NCBI RefSeq assembly: GCF_007829955.1
Contig: NZ_VIWX01000003.1
Coordinates: forward strand, 124,001-188,000
Reading direction: 5' to 3'
DNA: 64,000 nt
Origin: Saccharopolyspora dendranthemae
GTDB lineage: Bacteria; Actinomycetota; Actinomycetes; Mycobacteriales; Pseudonocardiaceae
Shown here: positions 7,209 through 14,836 of the stretch, in pieces
Layout: each line of letters begins with the position of its first letter
Numbering within the stretch: the stretch's first letter is position 1
The notes under the pieces: generated by a model
What the model saw: the letters and a program-made list of their open reading frames with translations, nothing else
What the model was told of the DNA's origin: nothing
Database searches by the model: none
Made by a program: the position numbers and the translations under genes

Positions 7209-7889
7209 CTAGCTCGTCAGGAGGCGCTGCGCGTTCGCGCGCTCCTCGGTGGCGCGCTCGTGCCCGAAGAACGGCGCGACGACGCAGTAGAGCAGGTCCG
7301 GAACGAGGTCCGGCAGCTGCGCGGCCTCCCCCCGCTGGACGCGGTTGTAGACGACTTCCAGCACAGCTCCGACGATGGTCTCGGCCGTGAAGCTCGCGCC
7401 CGGCGCGGCCTGCGGCAGATCCCGCGTCCGGTCGGTGATCAGCGCGGTGAGCCCGCGGATGTTCTCGCTGCGGCGGCGCAGCGCTTCGGGGCCGGCGGCG
7501 AAGACCTCGACGACGCCGAGCACGGCCGCGTCCGGATCGGCGGCGAGCTCGCGCAACGAGCGCTCCAGCGCTGCGCGGGCGCTGGCCGCGTAGTCGTCGT
7601 GGGCCGCGTAGCCGGTGCGCGCGACCACCACGACGCGTTCGGCGATCTCGTCGTAGGCCGCCAGGAAGGCGGCGTTCTTGTTGGCGAAGTGCTGGTAGAA
7701 GGTCTTGCGGGACACCCCGGCGCGGCCGGTGAAGTCCTCGACCGTGGCCTCGGCGTAGCCGCGCTCGCCGACGGCCGCCACGACCGCGGCGAGGATGCGT
7801 GCGCGCTGATCATCGGCGACCTGATCGGCCGGGATCCCGTGCCGCCCGGGCGGCAGCTTCCGCTGGTCGCGGGGGTCCCTGGCGCCCAC
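7209..7889 (-). CDS. TetR family transcriptional regulator
   Basis: The N-terminal HTH domain reads RARILAAVVAAVGERGYAEATVEDFTGRAGVSRKTFYQHFANKNAAFLAAYDEI (about 27-80 of 226), a textbook TetR helix-turn-helix; the remainder is the ligand-binding helical domain. I placed the start at GTG 7889, which has GGAGAGG 9 bases upstream; a TTG at 7943 would add 18 residues. The gene is divergent from the next one (start 7997), so it may control that promoter and its own. Ligand unknown. Confidence 0.85.
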   Translation of the reverse strand: MGARDPRDQRKLPPGRHGIPADQVADDQRARILAAVVAAVGERGYAEATVEDFTGRAGVSRKTFYQHFANKNAAFLAAYDEIAERVVVVARTGYAAHDDYAASARAALERSLRELAADPDAAVLGVVEVFAAGPEALRRRSENIRGLTALITDRTRDLPQAAPGASFTAETIVGAVLEVVYNRVQRGEAAQLPDLVPDLLYCVVAPFFGHERATEERANAQRLLTS

Positions 7890-7996
7890 CTGTCCGCTAC
7901 CTCTCCAGTGGTCTGAGGATCCGTTCACCGATGAGATCTTCAAATCGAGCTTACCGGCCCGCTAACGTGCCTGCGTAGACAATCCGGGGGGATGAC

Positions 7997-8425
7997 ATGA
8001 CTGCCAATTCGCCCAACTTGTTCGCCGATGCGGTGGCGTCGTGGCACCTGGCCTGTCGGCAGGCGTGCCTGGAGAACGAGAACTGCCGCGATCGGTACGA
8101 CGCCGTGGTCGGCGTGCTGATCACCTGGTTGGCCGAGAACCCGGCCGCCGCCCGGCTGTACTTCGGTGGCCTCGACGAGACCGAAGATCCCTGGCTGCCC
8201 ACCTACGTCAGGGATGCCACGAGCCATCTCACCAGGTTGATCGTGGAGATGAGCGTGGCGCACGACGACCTCCGGAATCGAACGAAGATCGAATTCGTGA
8301 TCGGCGCGTGCCACGAACTGGTCCGCGAGGAATTACGCAGGGAAACCGTGGACCACGCCCGTTTGGCGCACCGGCTCACCCGTTTCACCCCGCTTCTCCT
8401 CTCGCACGACGACGGATCGCGATAA
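7997..8425 (+). CDS. TetR C-terminal-domain-like protein without DNA-binding domain
   Basis: The 142-residue protein is all-helical. VLITWLAENPAAARLYFGGLDE (about 35-56) and IEFVIGACHELVREELRRETVDHARLAHRLTRF (about 97-129) resemble the ligand-binding/dimerisation half of TetR regulators. No helix-turn-helix precedes it, and ATG 7997 has its own ribosome binding site (GGGGGGA at 7986-7992). It could be a ligand-binding or dimerising partner for the divergent TetR regulator. The family resemblance is my judgement from helix patterns; a different helical family is possible. Confidence 0.6.
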   Translation: MTANSPNLFADAVASWHLACRQACLENENCRDRYDAVVGVLITWLAENPAAARLYFGGLDETEDPWLPTYVRDATSHLTRLIVEMSVAHDDLRNRTKIEFVIGACHELVREELRRETVDHARLAHRLTRFTPLLLSHDDGSR

Positions 8426-8453
8426 TGCTTCCCGCACTTCACCGTTGCGCATT

Positions 8454-8480
8454 AGAAACACTCATGTTTCTATAGTTTTT
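8454..8480 (+). terminator. AT-rich hairpin with U tract
   Basis: AGAAAC (8454-8459) pairs with GTTTCT (8466-8471) and is followed by TTTTT (8476-8480). It lies 28 bases after the stop at 8425. The region is unusually AT-rich for this chromosome. The stem is only 6 bases, so terminator activity is plausible rather than certain. Confidence 0.5.
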
Positions 8481-8583
8481 CCTCAGGCATCGCCTCGAAT
8501 TCACCACCACTCCCAGCAACTCCGCGACGCGCGAACGCCGTGTCGCGGAGGGACGAGGCCTGCCCGAACACAGGAGGTAAACG

Positions 8584-9180
8584 ATGCGCGCAACCCGACG
8601 CACGATCGCCGGCGTGGCCATGATCGCCGCGTTCTCCCTCGGAGGATCGGTGGCGGCCCAGGCCGCAGCCGTGCAGTGGAACCCGCAGAACACCGTCGAA
8701 CCGCTCACGCTCGCCAGCGGAACGCAGCTGGTCATGACGGCCAACACCGGCGCCACGATCACCTGCGACACCGTGAGCGGCAACGTGCAGGCCCCCGTGG
8801 GCGGCGACCCGGCGGTCGCCGGAACCGTGGACTCCTCGGGCGCTCCTGCGGCACCGGCGATCACCAACTGCACCAACTCGATCGCGCCCTCGGCGGCGAC
8901 CACCGTGACCCCGAGCGGTCAGTGGCTGGCCACCGCGACCGGCACCGGCAGCGTGGACATCACCCAGGCCAGCGCGACGGTGACCATCAGCGGGATGTGC
9001 ACGATCACGGTGGACAACGCCGCCGTCCCGGGCAACGGCTGGGACAACGGCACCCACCAGGTGACCGCCAACTCCGGCGCCTCGTTCCCGATCAGCGAGA
9101 GCGGACTGCTGTGCGACGGCGCGAACAGCGCCACGCTCAGCGGCACGCTGCAGCTCCCTGCCGAAGTCACGATCTCCTGA
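8584..9180 (+). CDS. Secreted hypothetical protein, Ala/Thr/Ser-rich
   Basis: The 198-residue product has a clear signal peptide (MRATRRTIAGVAMIAAFSLGGSVAAQAAA, cleavage near 28). The mature part is rich in Thr, Ser, Ala, Val and Gly with an alternating pattern typical of beta-sandwich secreted proteins. Four cysteines follow the signal (within ITCDT, ITNCTN, SGMCTI and GLLCDG) and could form two disulfides. A strong AGGAGGT at 8572-8578, 5 bases before the ATG, suggests high expression. No catalytic motif is visible. It stands alone, followed by palindrome A2. Confidence 0.75.
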   Translation: MRATRRTIAGVAMIAAFSLGGSVAAQAAAVQWNPQNTVEPLTLASGTQLVMTANTGATITCDTVSGNVQAPVGGDPAVAGTVDSSGAPAAPAITNCTNSIAPSAATTVTPSGQWLATATGTGSVDITQASATVTISGMCTITVDNAAVPGNGWDNGTHQVTANSGASFPISESGLLCDGANSATLSGTLQLPAEVTIS

Positions 9181-9200
9181 TCGAACCGACGACGGAAGGG

Positions 9201-9246
9201 TGTGGGGGTGGGGGAAGTTTTCATGAAAACTTCCCCCACCCCCACA
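9201..9246. repeat. Palindrome family A, copy 2: perfect 46-base palindrome
   Basis: Each arm is 23 bases, with GTGGGGGTGGGGGAAGTTTT followed by the TCATGA centre, and the match is exact. It sits 20 bases after the + strand stop at 9180 and 13 bases before the minus-strand stop at 9260. It could act as a bidirectional terminator, although there is no U tract. Confidence 0.9.
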
Positions 9247-9259
9247 ACACCGACTGCGG

Positions 9260-10771
9260 TCAGATCGCGTTGTGGCCGTGCGGGACCGCCGGGCCCCTGG
9301 CGTGCTCGGCGAAGGTGGACAGCTGCGACTGGCGGAGGCGAGCCCGCTCGTCGCGGGTCATGCCGTTGACGGCCTCCGTGCTGCGCGAGTACGCCTCGAT
9401 GACGTTGGCCAGGCCCTTCGCGTTGCGCTCCAGGGCGACGCGGTCGATGTTGCCCAGGTGGTCACCGGCCTGGTGGTAGTTCGCGTCGTAGGCGACACCC
9501 GCGGTGCCTCCCCACTTCGCGACCTGCTCCTCGGTCTTGACGCCCTCGGCCCCGGTGAACAAGCCGCCCGCCGGGATCCCGTTGGCGATGAACTCGCCGT
9601 AGTCGGAACGCCCGTCGAAGTCGGTGCCCTCCAGCTCCACGCCCTGCGCGGCCATCGCGGCCGCGAGGTCCTGCTCGATCTGGCCAGAGCCCTGCGGGCC
9701 GGGACCCGAGCCCTCGGCGTCCGAGTCGTCGCCGTCGTAGGCGAAGTAGCCCGCGTTCGGCGAGCCGATCATGTCGAAGTTCAGGTACAGCGCGATGTCG
9801 AGCTGCTGCTCGAAGGTCAGGCTCTGCACGTACTGCGTGGAACCGACCAGACCCGATTCCTCGGCGCCCCACCAGGCGAACCGGACGGCGTTCTCGGACT
9901 GCGGGCTGCCGCCCATCCGCAGCGCGGTCTCCAGCAGTCCGGCGCTGCCGCTGCCGTTGTCGTTGATGCCCGGGCCCTCCGGAACGCTGTCCAGGTGGGC
10001 ACCCGCCATCACGACGTTGTCCGGACGACCGGTGCGGGTCTGCGCGACGACGTTGCGGGTCGTCACCGACTCCAGCCGCGACTGCACGTCCAACTTCACC
10101 TCGGCGCCCGCCTGACCGGCCAGGGCCTGGCCCGTCTGCATCGTCACGCCCGCGCTCGGAATGCGCGCGTCCGCGGGGTCGCCGAGCGTGCCGTTGAGCG
10201 GCCCCTCGACGTTGTTGTAGACGATCGCGCCTGCGGCGCCGAGATCCGCCGCGATCCGCTGCTTGTCGGCGAAGGTGCACGAGCCGCGCTGGATCAGCAC
10301 AACCGAACCTGCCACGTCAGCGGGGAAGTCGGTGGCCTCGCAGCCGGGGGTCTCGTCGACCGCGGCGACCGACAGCGGAGCCGTGATCCCGCCCTGCGGA
10401 GTGGCCGGGGAGTACTCCAGCGCGTCGCCCTCGGTCGGCTGACCAGCGACCGCGAGGCTGAAGGAATCCAGGTAGAAGGCGTCGTAGGTGAACTCCGGGG
10501 TGGTCACGTCGAAGCCCGCTCGGCGCAGCTTGTCCGCGACGTGGTCCACGCTCGCCTCGTACCCGGGAAGCCCGGACGCGCGGTTCCCGCCGTGGGTGTC
10601 GGCGATCCGCTGCAGCGCGATCAGGTGGCGGTTCACCGCGTCGCCCGTGATCTGGTCACCGAGGCCCGCGGGTGCGGCGGAAGCCGGGGCGATGGCGGCC
10701 AGTGCCGCCGCGCAGGTGGCGGCCAGTGCGGTGACCGCGCGTCTGGATGTGATGGTTCGCGAACTCATCAT
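9260..10771 (-). CDS. Secreted M28 zinc aminopeptidase with PA domain
   Basis: The 503-residue protein has a signal peptide (1-32, ending PASA), an inserted PA (protease-associated) domain (about 130-230, with VVLIQRGSCTFADK) and an M28 peptidase domain. Its metal and catalytic residues are His259 (GAHLDSV), Asp271 (INDNGSG), Glu304/Glu305 (WWGAEESG), Asp333 (NFDMIGSP) and His433 (NYHQAGD). This matches the Streptomyces griseus aminopeptidase/aminopeptidase Y type, which removes hydrophobic N-terminal residues from peptides outside the cell. It may work with the secreted serine protease at 1610-2368 in extracellular protein use. Confidence 0.92.
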   Translation of the reverse strand: MMSSRTITSRRAVTALAATCAAALAAIAPASAAPAGLGDQITGDAVNRHLIALQRIADTHGGNRASGLPGYEASVDHVADKLRRAGFDVTTPEFTYDAFYLDSFSLAVAGQPTEGDALEYSPATPQGGITAPLSVAAVDETPGCEATDFPADVAGSVVLIQRGSCTFADKQRIAADLGAAGAIVYNNVEGPLNGTLGDPADARIPSAGVTMQTGQALAGQAGAEVKLDVQSRLESVTTRNVVAQTRTGRPDNVVMAGAHLDSVPEGPGINDNGSGSAGLLETALRMGGSPQSENAVRFAWWGAEESGLVGSTQYVQSLTFEQQLDIALYLNFDMIGSPNAGYFAYDGDDSDAEGSGPGPQGSGQIEQDLAAAMAAQGVELEGTDFDGRSDYGEFIANGIPAGGLFTGAEGVKTEEQVAKWGGTAGVAYDANYHQAGDHLGNIDRVALERNAKGLANVIEAYSRSTEAVNGMTRDERARLRQSQLSTFAEHARGPAVPHGHNAI

Positions 10772-10908
10772 GCTCCCCGATTTTCGTGTGGATTGGGTGA
10801 ATGTCCGATCCAGTCAACCGACCCCGGCCGAGTTGGAGAAGTGGGAATCTTTCCCATATTTACCGGCTCGGGGCCGCGTCCTCGGTTTTCGCGCCGCCCG
10901 CGGCTGAC

Positions 10909-10914
10909 TACCGT
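10909..10914 (+). promoter_or_regulatory. -10 box for the quinone oxidoreductase gene (leaderless start)
   Basis: TACCGT ends 7 bases before ATG 10922. No ribosome binding site is present in the gap. Confidence 0.5.
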
Positions 10915-10921
10915 CACGGGC

Positions 10922-11899
10922 ATGCATGGGATTTCAATCCGCGAGCCCGGTGACCCCGACGTTCTGGTGTGGACCGAACACCCGGACCCCCAGCCCGCCC
11001 CCGGTGAGGTGGTCATCGACGTCGCCGCCAGCGCGATCAACCGCGCCGACCTCGCTCAGCGCCAAGGCAACTACCCGCCGCCCCAGGGCGCAAGCGACAT
11101 CCCCGGACTGGAGTGTTCCGGCACGATCGCCCAGCTCGGCGAGGGCGTGACCGGCTGGAACGTCGGCGACGAGGTGTGCGCGCTGCTGGCCGGCGGCGGG
11201 TACGCCGAGCGGGTGGCGGTCCCGGCGGCCCAGGTCCTGCCCAAGCCCGCCGGGGTGGACCTGGTGGAGGCCGCCGGCATCCCCGAGGTCACCTGCACGG
11301 TCTGGTCGAACGTGGTCATGGAGGCCGGGCTGCGGGAAGGGCACCTCTTCCTGGTGCACGGCGGCGCGGGCGGCATCGGGACCTGCGCCATCCAGATCGC
11401 CAAGGCCCTGGGCGCCCGGGTCGCGGCCACCGCGGGGTCGGCGGAGAGCCGCGCGCTGTGCGCGGAGCTGGGTGCCGATCCGGTGATCTCCTACCGCGAC
11501 GAGGACTTCGTCGAGGTCGTCAAGGAGCTCGGCGGCGCGAACGTCATCCTGGACAACATGGGGGCGTCCTACCTGGACCGGAACCTCTCCGCGCTGACCA
11601 CCGACGGGTTCCTGGCCGTGATCGGGATGCAGGGCGGCAACAAGGCCGAGCTCAACATGGGCAAGATGCTGATGAAGCGCCTCCGCATGTCGGCCCTGGG
11701 CCTGCGCGGACGTCCCGTCGAAGGTCCGAACGGGAAGGCGACCATCGTCGCCGACGTCCGGAGTCGTCTCTGGCCGCTGATCGAGAGCGGCGACGTCCGG
11801 ATCCCGGTGCACACCCGCGTTCCGATGGCCGAGGCCTCCCGCGCCCACGCCACCCTCGAATCCGGCGACGTCCGGGGCAAGATCCTCCTGGTCCGGTGA
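10922..11899 (+). CDS. NAD(P)H quinone oxidoreductase, PIG3/QOR type
   Basis: The 325-residue medium-chain reductase has an N-terminal GroES-like domain, with INRADLAQRQGNYPPPQGASDIPGLECSG at about 40-68. The Rossmann domain carries HGGAGGIGTCAIQIAKALGARVAATAGS (about 144-171). No catalytic zinc ligands are present, which fits the zinc-free quinone oxidoreductase/PIG3 subfamily that reduces quinones or enones with NADPH. In M. tuberculosis the corresponding gene Rv3777 lies beside the aminotransferase-like Rv3778c, the same pairing seen here, so this marks the left edge of the arabinogalactan neighbourhood. Confidence 0.88.
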   Translation: MHGISIREPGDPDVLVWTEHPDPQPAPGEVVIDVAASAINRADLAQRQGNYPPPQGASDIPGLECSGTIAQLGEGVTGWNVGDEVCALLAGGGYAERVAVPAAQVLPKPAGVDLVEAAGIPEVTCTVWSNVVMEAGLREGHLFLVHGGAGGIGTCAIQIAKALGARVAATAGSAESRALCAELGADPVISYRDEDFVEVVKELGGANVILDNMGASYLDRNLSALTTDGFLAVIGMQGGNKAELNMGKMLMKRLRMSALGLRGRPVEGPNGKATIVADVRSRLWPLIESGDVRIPVHTRVPMAEASRAHATLESGDVRGKILLVR

Positions 11900-11908
11900 C
11901 GCGGTGGT

Positions 11909-11978
11909 GGGATTCGACTGTCGCGCGAAGTTCGGCCTCGAAGTCCGGGGCTCGGATGTCGCGCGACGTTCGAATCCC
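11909..11978. terminator. Bidirectional hairpin between convergent genes
   Basis: Arms of 20 bases at 11909-11928 and 11959-11978 match at 18 positions (outer GGGATTCGA, inner TCGCGCGA) around a 30-base loop. The hairpin starts 9 bases after one stop and ends 7 bases before the other. Confidence 0.6.
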
Positions 11979-11985
11979 CGCTCGG

Positions 11986-13185
11986 TCAGGTGAGGCGGGC
12001 GACGGCGTCGAGGAGCAGGTCGACCTCGGTGGTGTTGGTGTAGTGGGCCAGGCCCACCCGGACCGCTCCGCCCACCTCGGCCGCGCCCAGCGCCGCGAAG
12101 ACGCCGTGGGCGCCCGGGTCCGCGAAGGCGCAGATCCCCTGCTCGGCCAGGTGCGCGACGGCGTCCTCCGCCTTGACGCCGTTGATCGTGAAGGCGACCG
12201 ACGGGATCCGGCGCATCGCGTCGCCGATGAGCATCACCTCGGGCAGCTTGCGCAGCCCGTTGGTCAGGGTGGTCAGCAAACCCGCCTGGTAGGACTTCAC
12301 CGAGCGCAGCGAGGTCAGCAGCCGCTCGCGGCGCGGTCCGATGGCCGCGTCGTCGAGGCCGGCGAGGTAGTCCACCGACGCGACCAGGCCCGCGAGCAGC
12401 GGATACGCGTGCGGCCCCATCTCCAGCCGCTCCGGGCCCCGAGCGCTGTGGTCCAGGGCCACCGAGGGCAGGTGGTCGAGCATCGCCGGGTCGCGGAAGG
12501 CCAGCGCGCCCACCTGCGGGCCGCCCCAGGCGGACGCGTTGACCGCCACCACGTCGGCGCCGAGCTCGGTGACGTCCAGCGGCACGAAGGGAGCGGCGGA
12601 CGACGCGTCGACGACCAGCAGCGCGTCGTGCTCGTCGGCGGCCTCCGCGGCGGGCCGGATGTCCGGCCGGGTGCCGACGGCCCCCGAGGCGGCGGTGATC
12701 GCCACGACCTTGGTGCGCGGCGTGACCAGCTCGCCGTACTGCCAGGTCGGCAGCTCGCAGGTCTCGATGTCGATCTCGGCCCAGCGCACGGTGGACCCGG
12801 AGCGCTGGGCGGCGCGCTGCCACGGGTCGACGTTGGCCGGCGAGTCCAGCCGGGAGACCACGACGTCGTCGCCGATCAGCCAGCCCTCCCCCAGCGCGTC
12901 GGCGAGCCGTCCGAGCAGCACGGCCGAGTTCGGCCCGAGCACCACGCCGGAAGGCTTGGCCCCCACCAGATCCGCGATCGCGCGACGAGCGGCCTCCACG
13001 ATCGCCTCGGCGCGCTGCGAGGCGGGGAAGTTCCCGCCCGGGCCGGAAACCGGGGCCCGCAGCGCGGTCGACGCCGCCGTGGCCACCTGCTCGGGCACCT
13101 GCATGCCGGCCGGGGTGTCCAGGTGCACCCACCCGTCGCCGAGCGCCGGGAAGAGTCCGCGAACCGCCGCGACGTCGAACGACAT
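11986..13185 (-). CDS. Class V aminotransferase/cysteine desulfurase-like protein lacking the expected PLP lysine
   Basis: The 399-residue protein matches the TIGR01976-type cysteine desulfurase-like family along its length. It has HLDTPAGMQVP (21-31), VVDASSAAPFVPLDV (191-205, with the pyridine-nitrogen Asp193) and a C-terminal GGAVRVGLAHYTNTTEVD. The family segment that carries the PLP lysine, typically SAYKxxGPHxG, reads SAWGGPQVG at 218-226. There is no lysine there and the conserved His after VDA is Ser. It may be a non-catalytic relative. Its position matches Rv3778c. ATG 13185 has TAATGT 6 bases upstream. Confidence 0.8.
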   Translation of the reverse strand: MSFDVAAVRGLFPALGDGWVHLDTPAGMQVPEQVATAASTALRAPVSGPGGNFPASQRAEAIVEAARRAIADLVGAKPSGVVLGPNSAVLLGRLADALGEGWLIGDDVVVSRLDSPANVDPWQRAAQRSGSTVRWAEIDIETCELPTWQYGELVTPRTKVVAITAASGAVGTRPDIRPAAEAADEHDALLVVDASSAAPFVPLDVTELGADVVAVNASAWGGPQVGALAFRDPAMLDHLPSVALDHSARGPERLEMGPHAYPLLAGLVASVDYLAGLDDAAIGPRRERLLTSLRSVKSYQAGLLTTLTNGLRKLPEVMLIGDAMRRIPSVAFTINGVKAEDAVAHLAEQGICAFADPGAHGVFAALGAAEVGGAVRVGLAHYTNTTEVDLLLDAVARLT

Positions 13186-13191
13186 GCTGCG

Positions 13192-13197
13192 ACATTA
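13192..13197 (-). promoter_or_regulatory. -10 box for the aminotransferase-like gene (leaderless start)
   Basis: On the minus strand TAATGT ends 6 bases before ATG 13185, with no ribosome binding site. Confidence 0.5.
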
Positions 13198-13317
13198 CTG
13201 AAACGCCGGGCTCGGCGAAGCCTCAGGGTGGCCGTTGCGGGATCGTTAGCCGATCCGTTTCCCCAGCGCTGCGGGTGAGTCGGCACGACTGGTCATGCTC
13301 CCGCGCGGCAGACTGGA

Positions 13318-13854
13318 ATGATGGGACCGATGAACGAGCAAGAGCGTCCGCAGGTGTTCCTGGTCGGTGAGGACGGCAACCCCGTGGGTGCCGGTGCCGC
13401 CGGAACCGACGAAGAGGCCCCGGAGCAGGGCGAGGACATCAACGGCCTGGTCGAGCAGCCGGCCAAGGTGATGCGCATCGGCACCATGATCAAGCAGCTG
13501 CTGGAGGAGGTCCGCCAGGCGCCGCTGGACGAGGCCAGCCGCCACCGGCTCAAGGAGATCCACCAGTCCTCCATCCGCGAGCTGGAGCAGGGCCTGGCGC
13601 CGGAGCTCATCGAGGAGCTGGAGCGGCTGTCGCTGCCGTTCGCGCAGGAGAGCACGCCCTCGGACGCCGAGCTGCGGATCGCCCAGGCGCAGCTGGTCGG
13701 CTGGTTGGAAGGCCTGTTCCACGGCCTGCAGACCGCGCTGTTCGCCCAGCAGATGGCCGCCCGCGCCCAGCTGGAGCAGATGCGCCGGGGACTGCCCGCC
13801 GGAAGCGCCGAACCGGACATCGGCCCGACCAAGGGCACCGGGCAGTACCTGTAG
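13318..13854 (+). CDS. bpa: Bacterial proteasome activator Bpa (PafE)
   Basis: The 178-residue protein has the Bpa core: LVEQPAKVMRIGTMIKQLLEEVRQAPLDEASRHRLKEIH (about 43-81), SIRELEQGLAPELIEELERL (about 84-103) and DAELRIAQAQLVGWLEGLFHGLQTALFAQQMAARAQLEQMR. It ends in GQYL, the terminal motif by which Bpa docks on and opens the 20S proteasome gate independently of ATP. The core is almost the same as M. tuberculosis Rv3780. The N-terminal 40 residues are acidic and variable. ATGs at 13321 and 13330 are alternative starts. It shows that this organism has a proteasome, and its position just before wzm/wzt/glfT1 is the mycobacterial order. Confidence 0.95.
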   Translation: MMGPMNEQERPQVFLVGEDGNPVGAGAAGTDEEAPEQGEDINGLVEQPAKVMRIGTMIKQLLEEVRQAPLDEASRHRLKEIHQSSIRELEQGLAPELIEELERLSLPFAQESTPSDAELRIAQAQLVGWLEGLFHGLQTALFAQQMAARAQLEQMRRGLPAGSAEPDIGPTKGTGQYL

Positions 13855-13946
13855 CCATCCGGACGTAACGGTCGGTAGCGCTCGACGCCGAGCGGGCGCT
13901 ACTCCTTCGAGTGATGCCCAGGCCGAGGGCGCGTACCGGTGGTCGG

Positions 13947-13952
13947 TACTCT
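13947..13952 (+). promoter_or_regulatory. -10 box for wzm (leaderless start)
   Basis: TACTCT ends 6 bases before the GTG at 13959. This supports that GTG over the ATGs at 13911 and 13914, which would lie upstream of the promoter element. Confidence 0.55.
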
Positions 13953-13958
13953 TTCGCT

Positions 13959-14822
13959 GTGCATGCTACGAGCACGCTGGATCGCCCCTCGGCACCTTCG
14001 GAGATCTCGCCGCGGTCCTGGCGAAAAGCGTTCAAGGACATCAACGATGCCCTCAACCAGCGACAGCTGTGGGCCCACCTCGGCTGGCAGGACATCAAGC
14101 AGCGCTACCGCCGCTCCGTCATCGGCCCGCTGTGGATCACCATCAGCATGGCCGTCACGGTCACCGCGCTGGGCCTGCTCTACTCGCAGCTGTTCGGTCA
14201 GAAGCTGGAAGACCACCTGCCGTACCTCGCGGTCGGCTTCATCGTGTGGGGCTTCATCAGCAACTGCATCAACGACGGCGCCGAGGTGTTCATCTCCAAC
14301 GAGGGGCTGATCAAGCAGCTCCCGGCTCCGGTGAGCATCCACGTGCTGCGGTTGATGTGGCGGCAGTTCCTGTTCTTCCTGCACAACCTCGTCGTCTACT
14401 TCGTGCTGCTGCTGATCTTCCCGCAGCCGCTGTCGTGGACGCTCCTCCTGGTCCTGCCCGGTTTCGCGCTGATCGCGCTCAACGGCGCCTGGGCGATCAT
14501 GGTCATCGGCACCATCTCCACCCGCTTCCGCGACATCCCGCCGGTGACGCAGAGCATGGTGCAGCTGATGTTCTTCATGACGCCGATCGTGTGGAACTAC
14601 GACCAGTTCAAGAGCAACCCGAACCCCGTGATCGCCGAGCGGGCGCAGCTCGCCGAGATCAACCCGTTCATGCACTTCCTGGAGATCGTGCGGCAGCCGA
14701 TGCTCGGCAGCCCGATCGCCTGGCACCACTGGGGCATCTGCCTCGCGATCACCGTCGTGGGCTGGGCTTTGGCGCTGTTCGTGCTGCGCAACTACCGTTC
14801 CCGTGTCTCCTACTGGGTCTGA
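13959..14822 (+). CDS. wzm: ABC-2 type permease Wzm (lipid-linked galactan exporter)
   Basis: The 287-residue membrane protein has six predicted helices, with an amphipathic N-terminal segment (NQRQLWAHLGWQDIKQRYRRSVIGPLWITI) typical of Wzm/TagG polysaccharide permeases. RFRDIPPVTQSMVQLMFFMTPIVW is the family signature near the fourth to fifth helix. With Wzt it should move decaprenyl-diphosphate-linked galactan across the membrane. Order wzm-wzt-glfT1 is tight and clearly one operon; M. tuberculosis has the same genes (Rv3781-Rv3783) in another order. The start at GTG 13959 is chosen from the -10 box; frames from 13911 add 16 residues. Confidence 0.88.
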   Translation: MHATSTLDRPSAPSEISPRSWRKAFKDINDALNQRQLWAHLGWQDIKQRYRRSVIGPLWITISMAVTVTALGLLYSQLFGQKLEDHLPYLAVGFIVWGFISNCINDGAEVFISNEGLIKQLPAPVSIHVLRLMWRQFLFFLHNLVVYFVLLLIFPQPLSWTLLLVLPGFALIALNGAWAIMVIGTISTRFRDIPPVTQSMVQLMFFMTPIVWNYDQFKSNPNPVIAERAQLAEINPFMHFLEIVRQPMLGSPIAWHHWGICLAITVVGWALALFVLRNYRSRVSYWV

Positions 14823-14836
14823 GTGAGGCCGAAACC

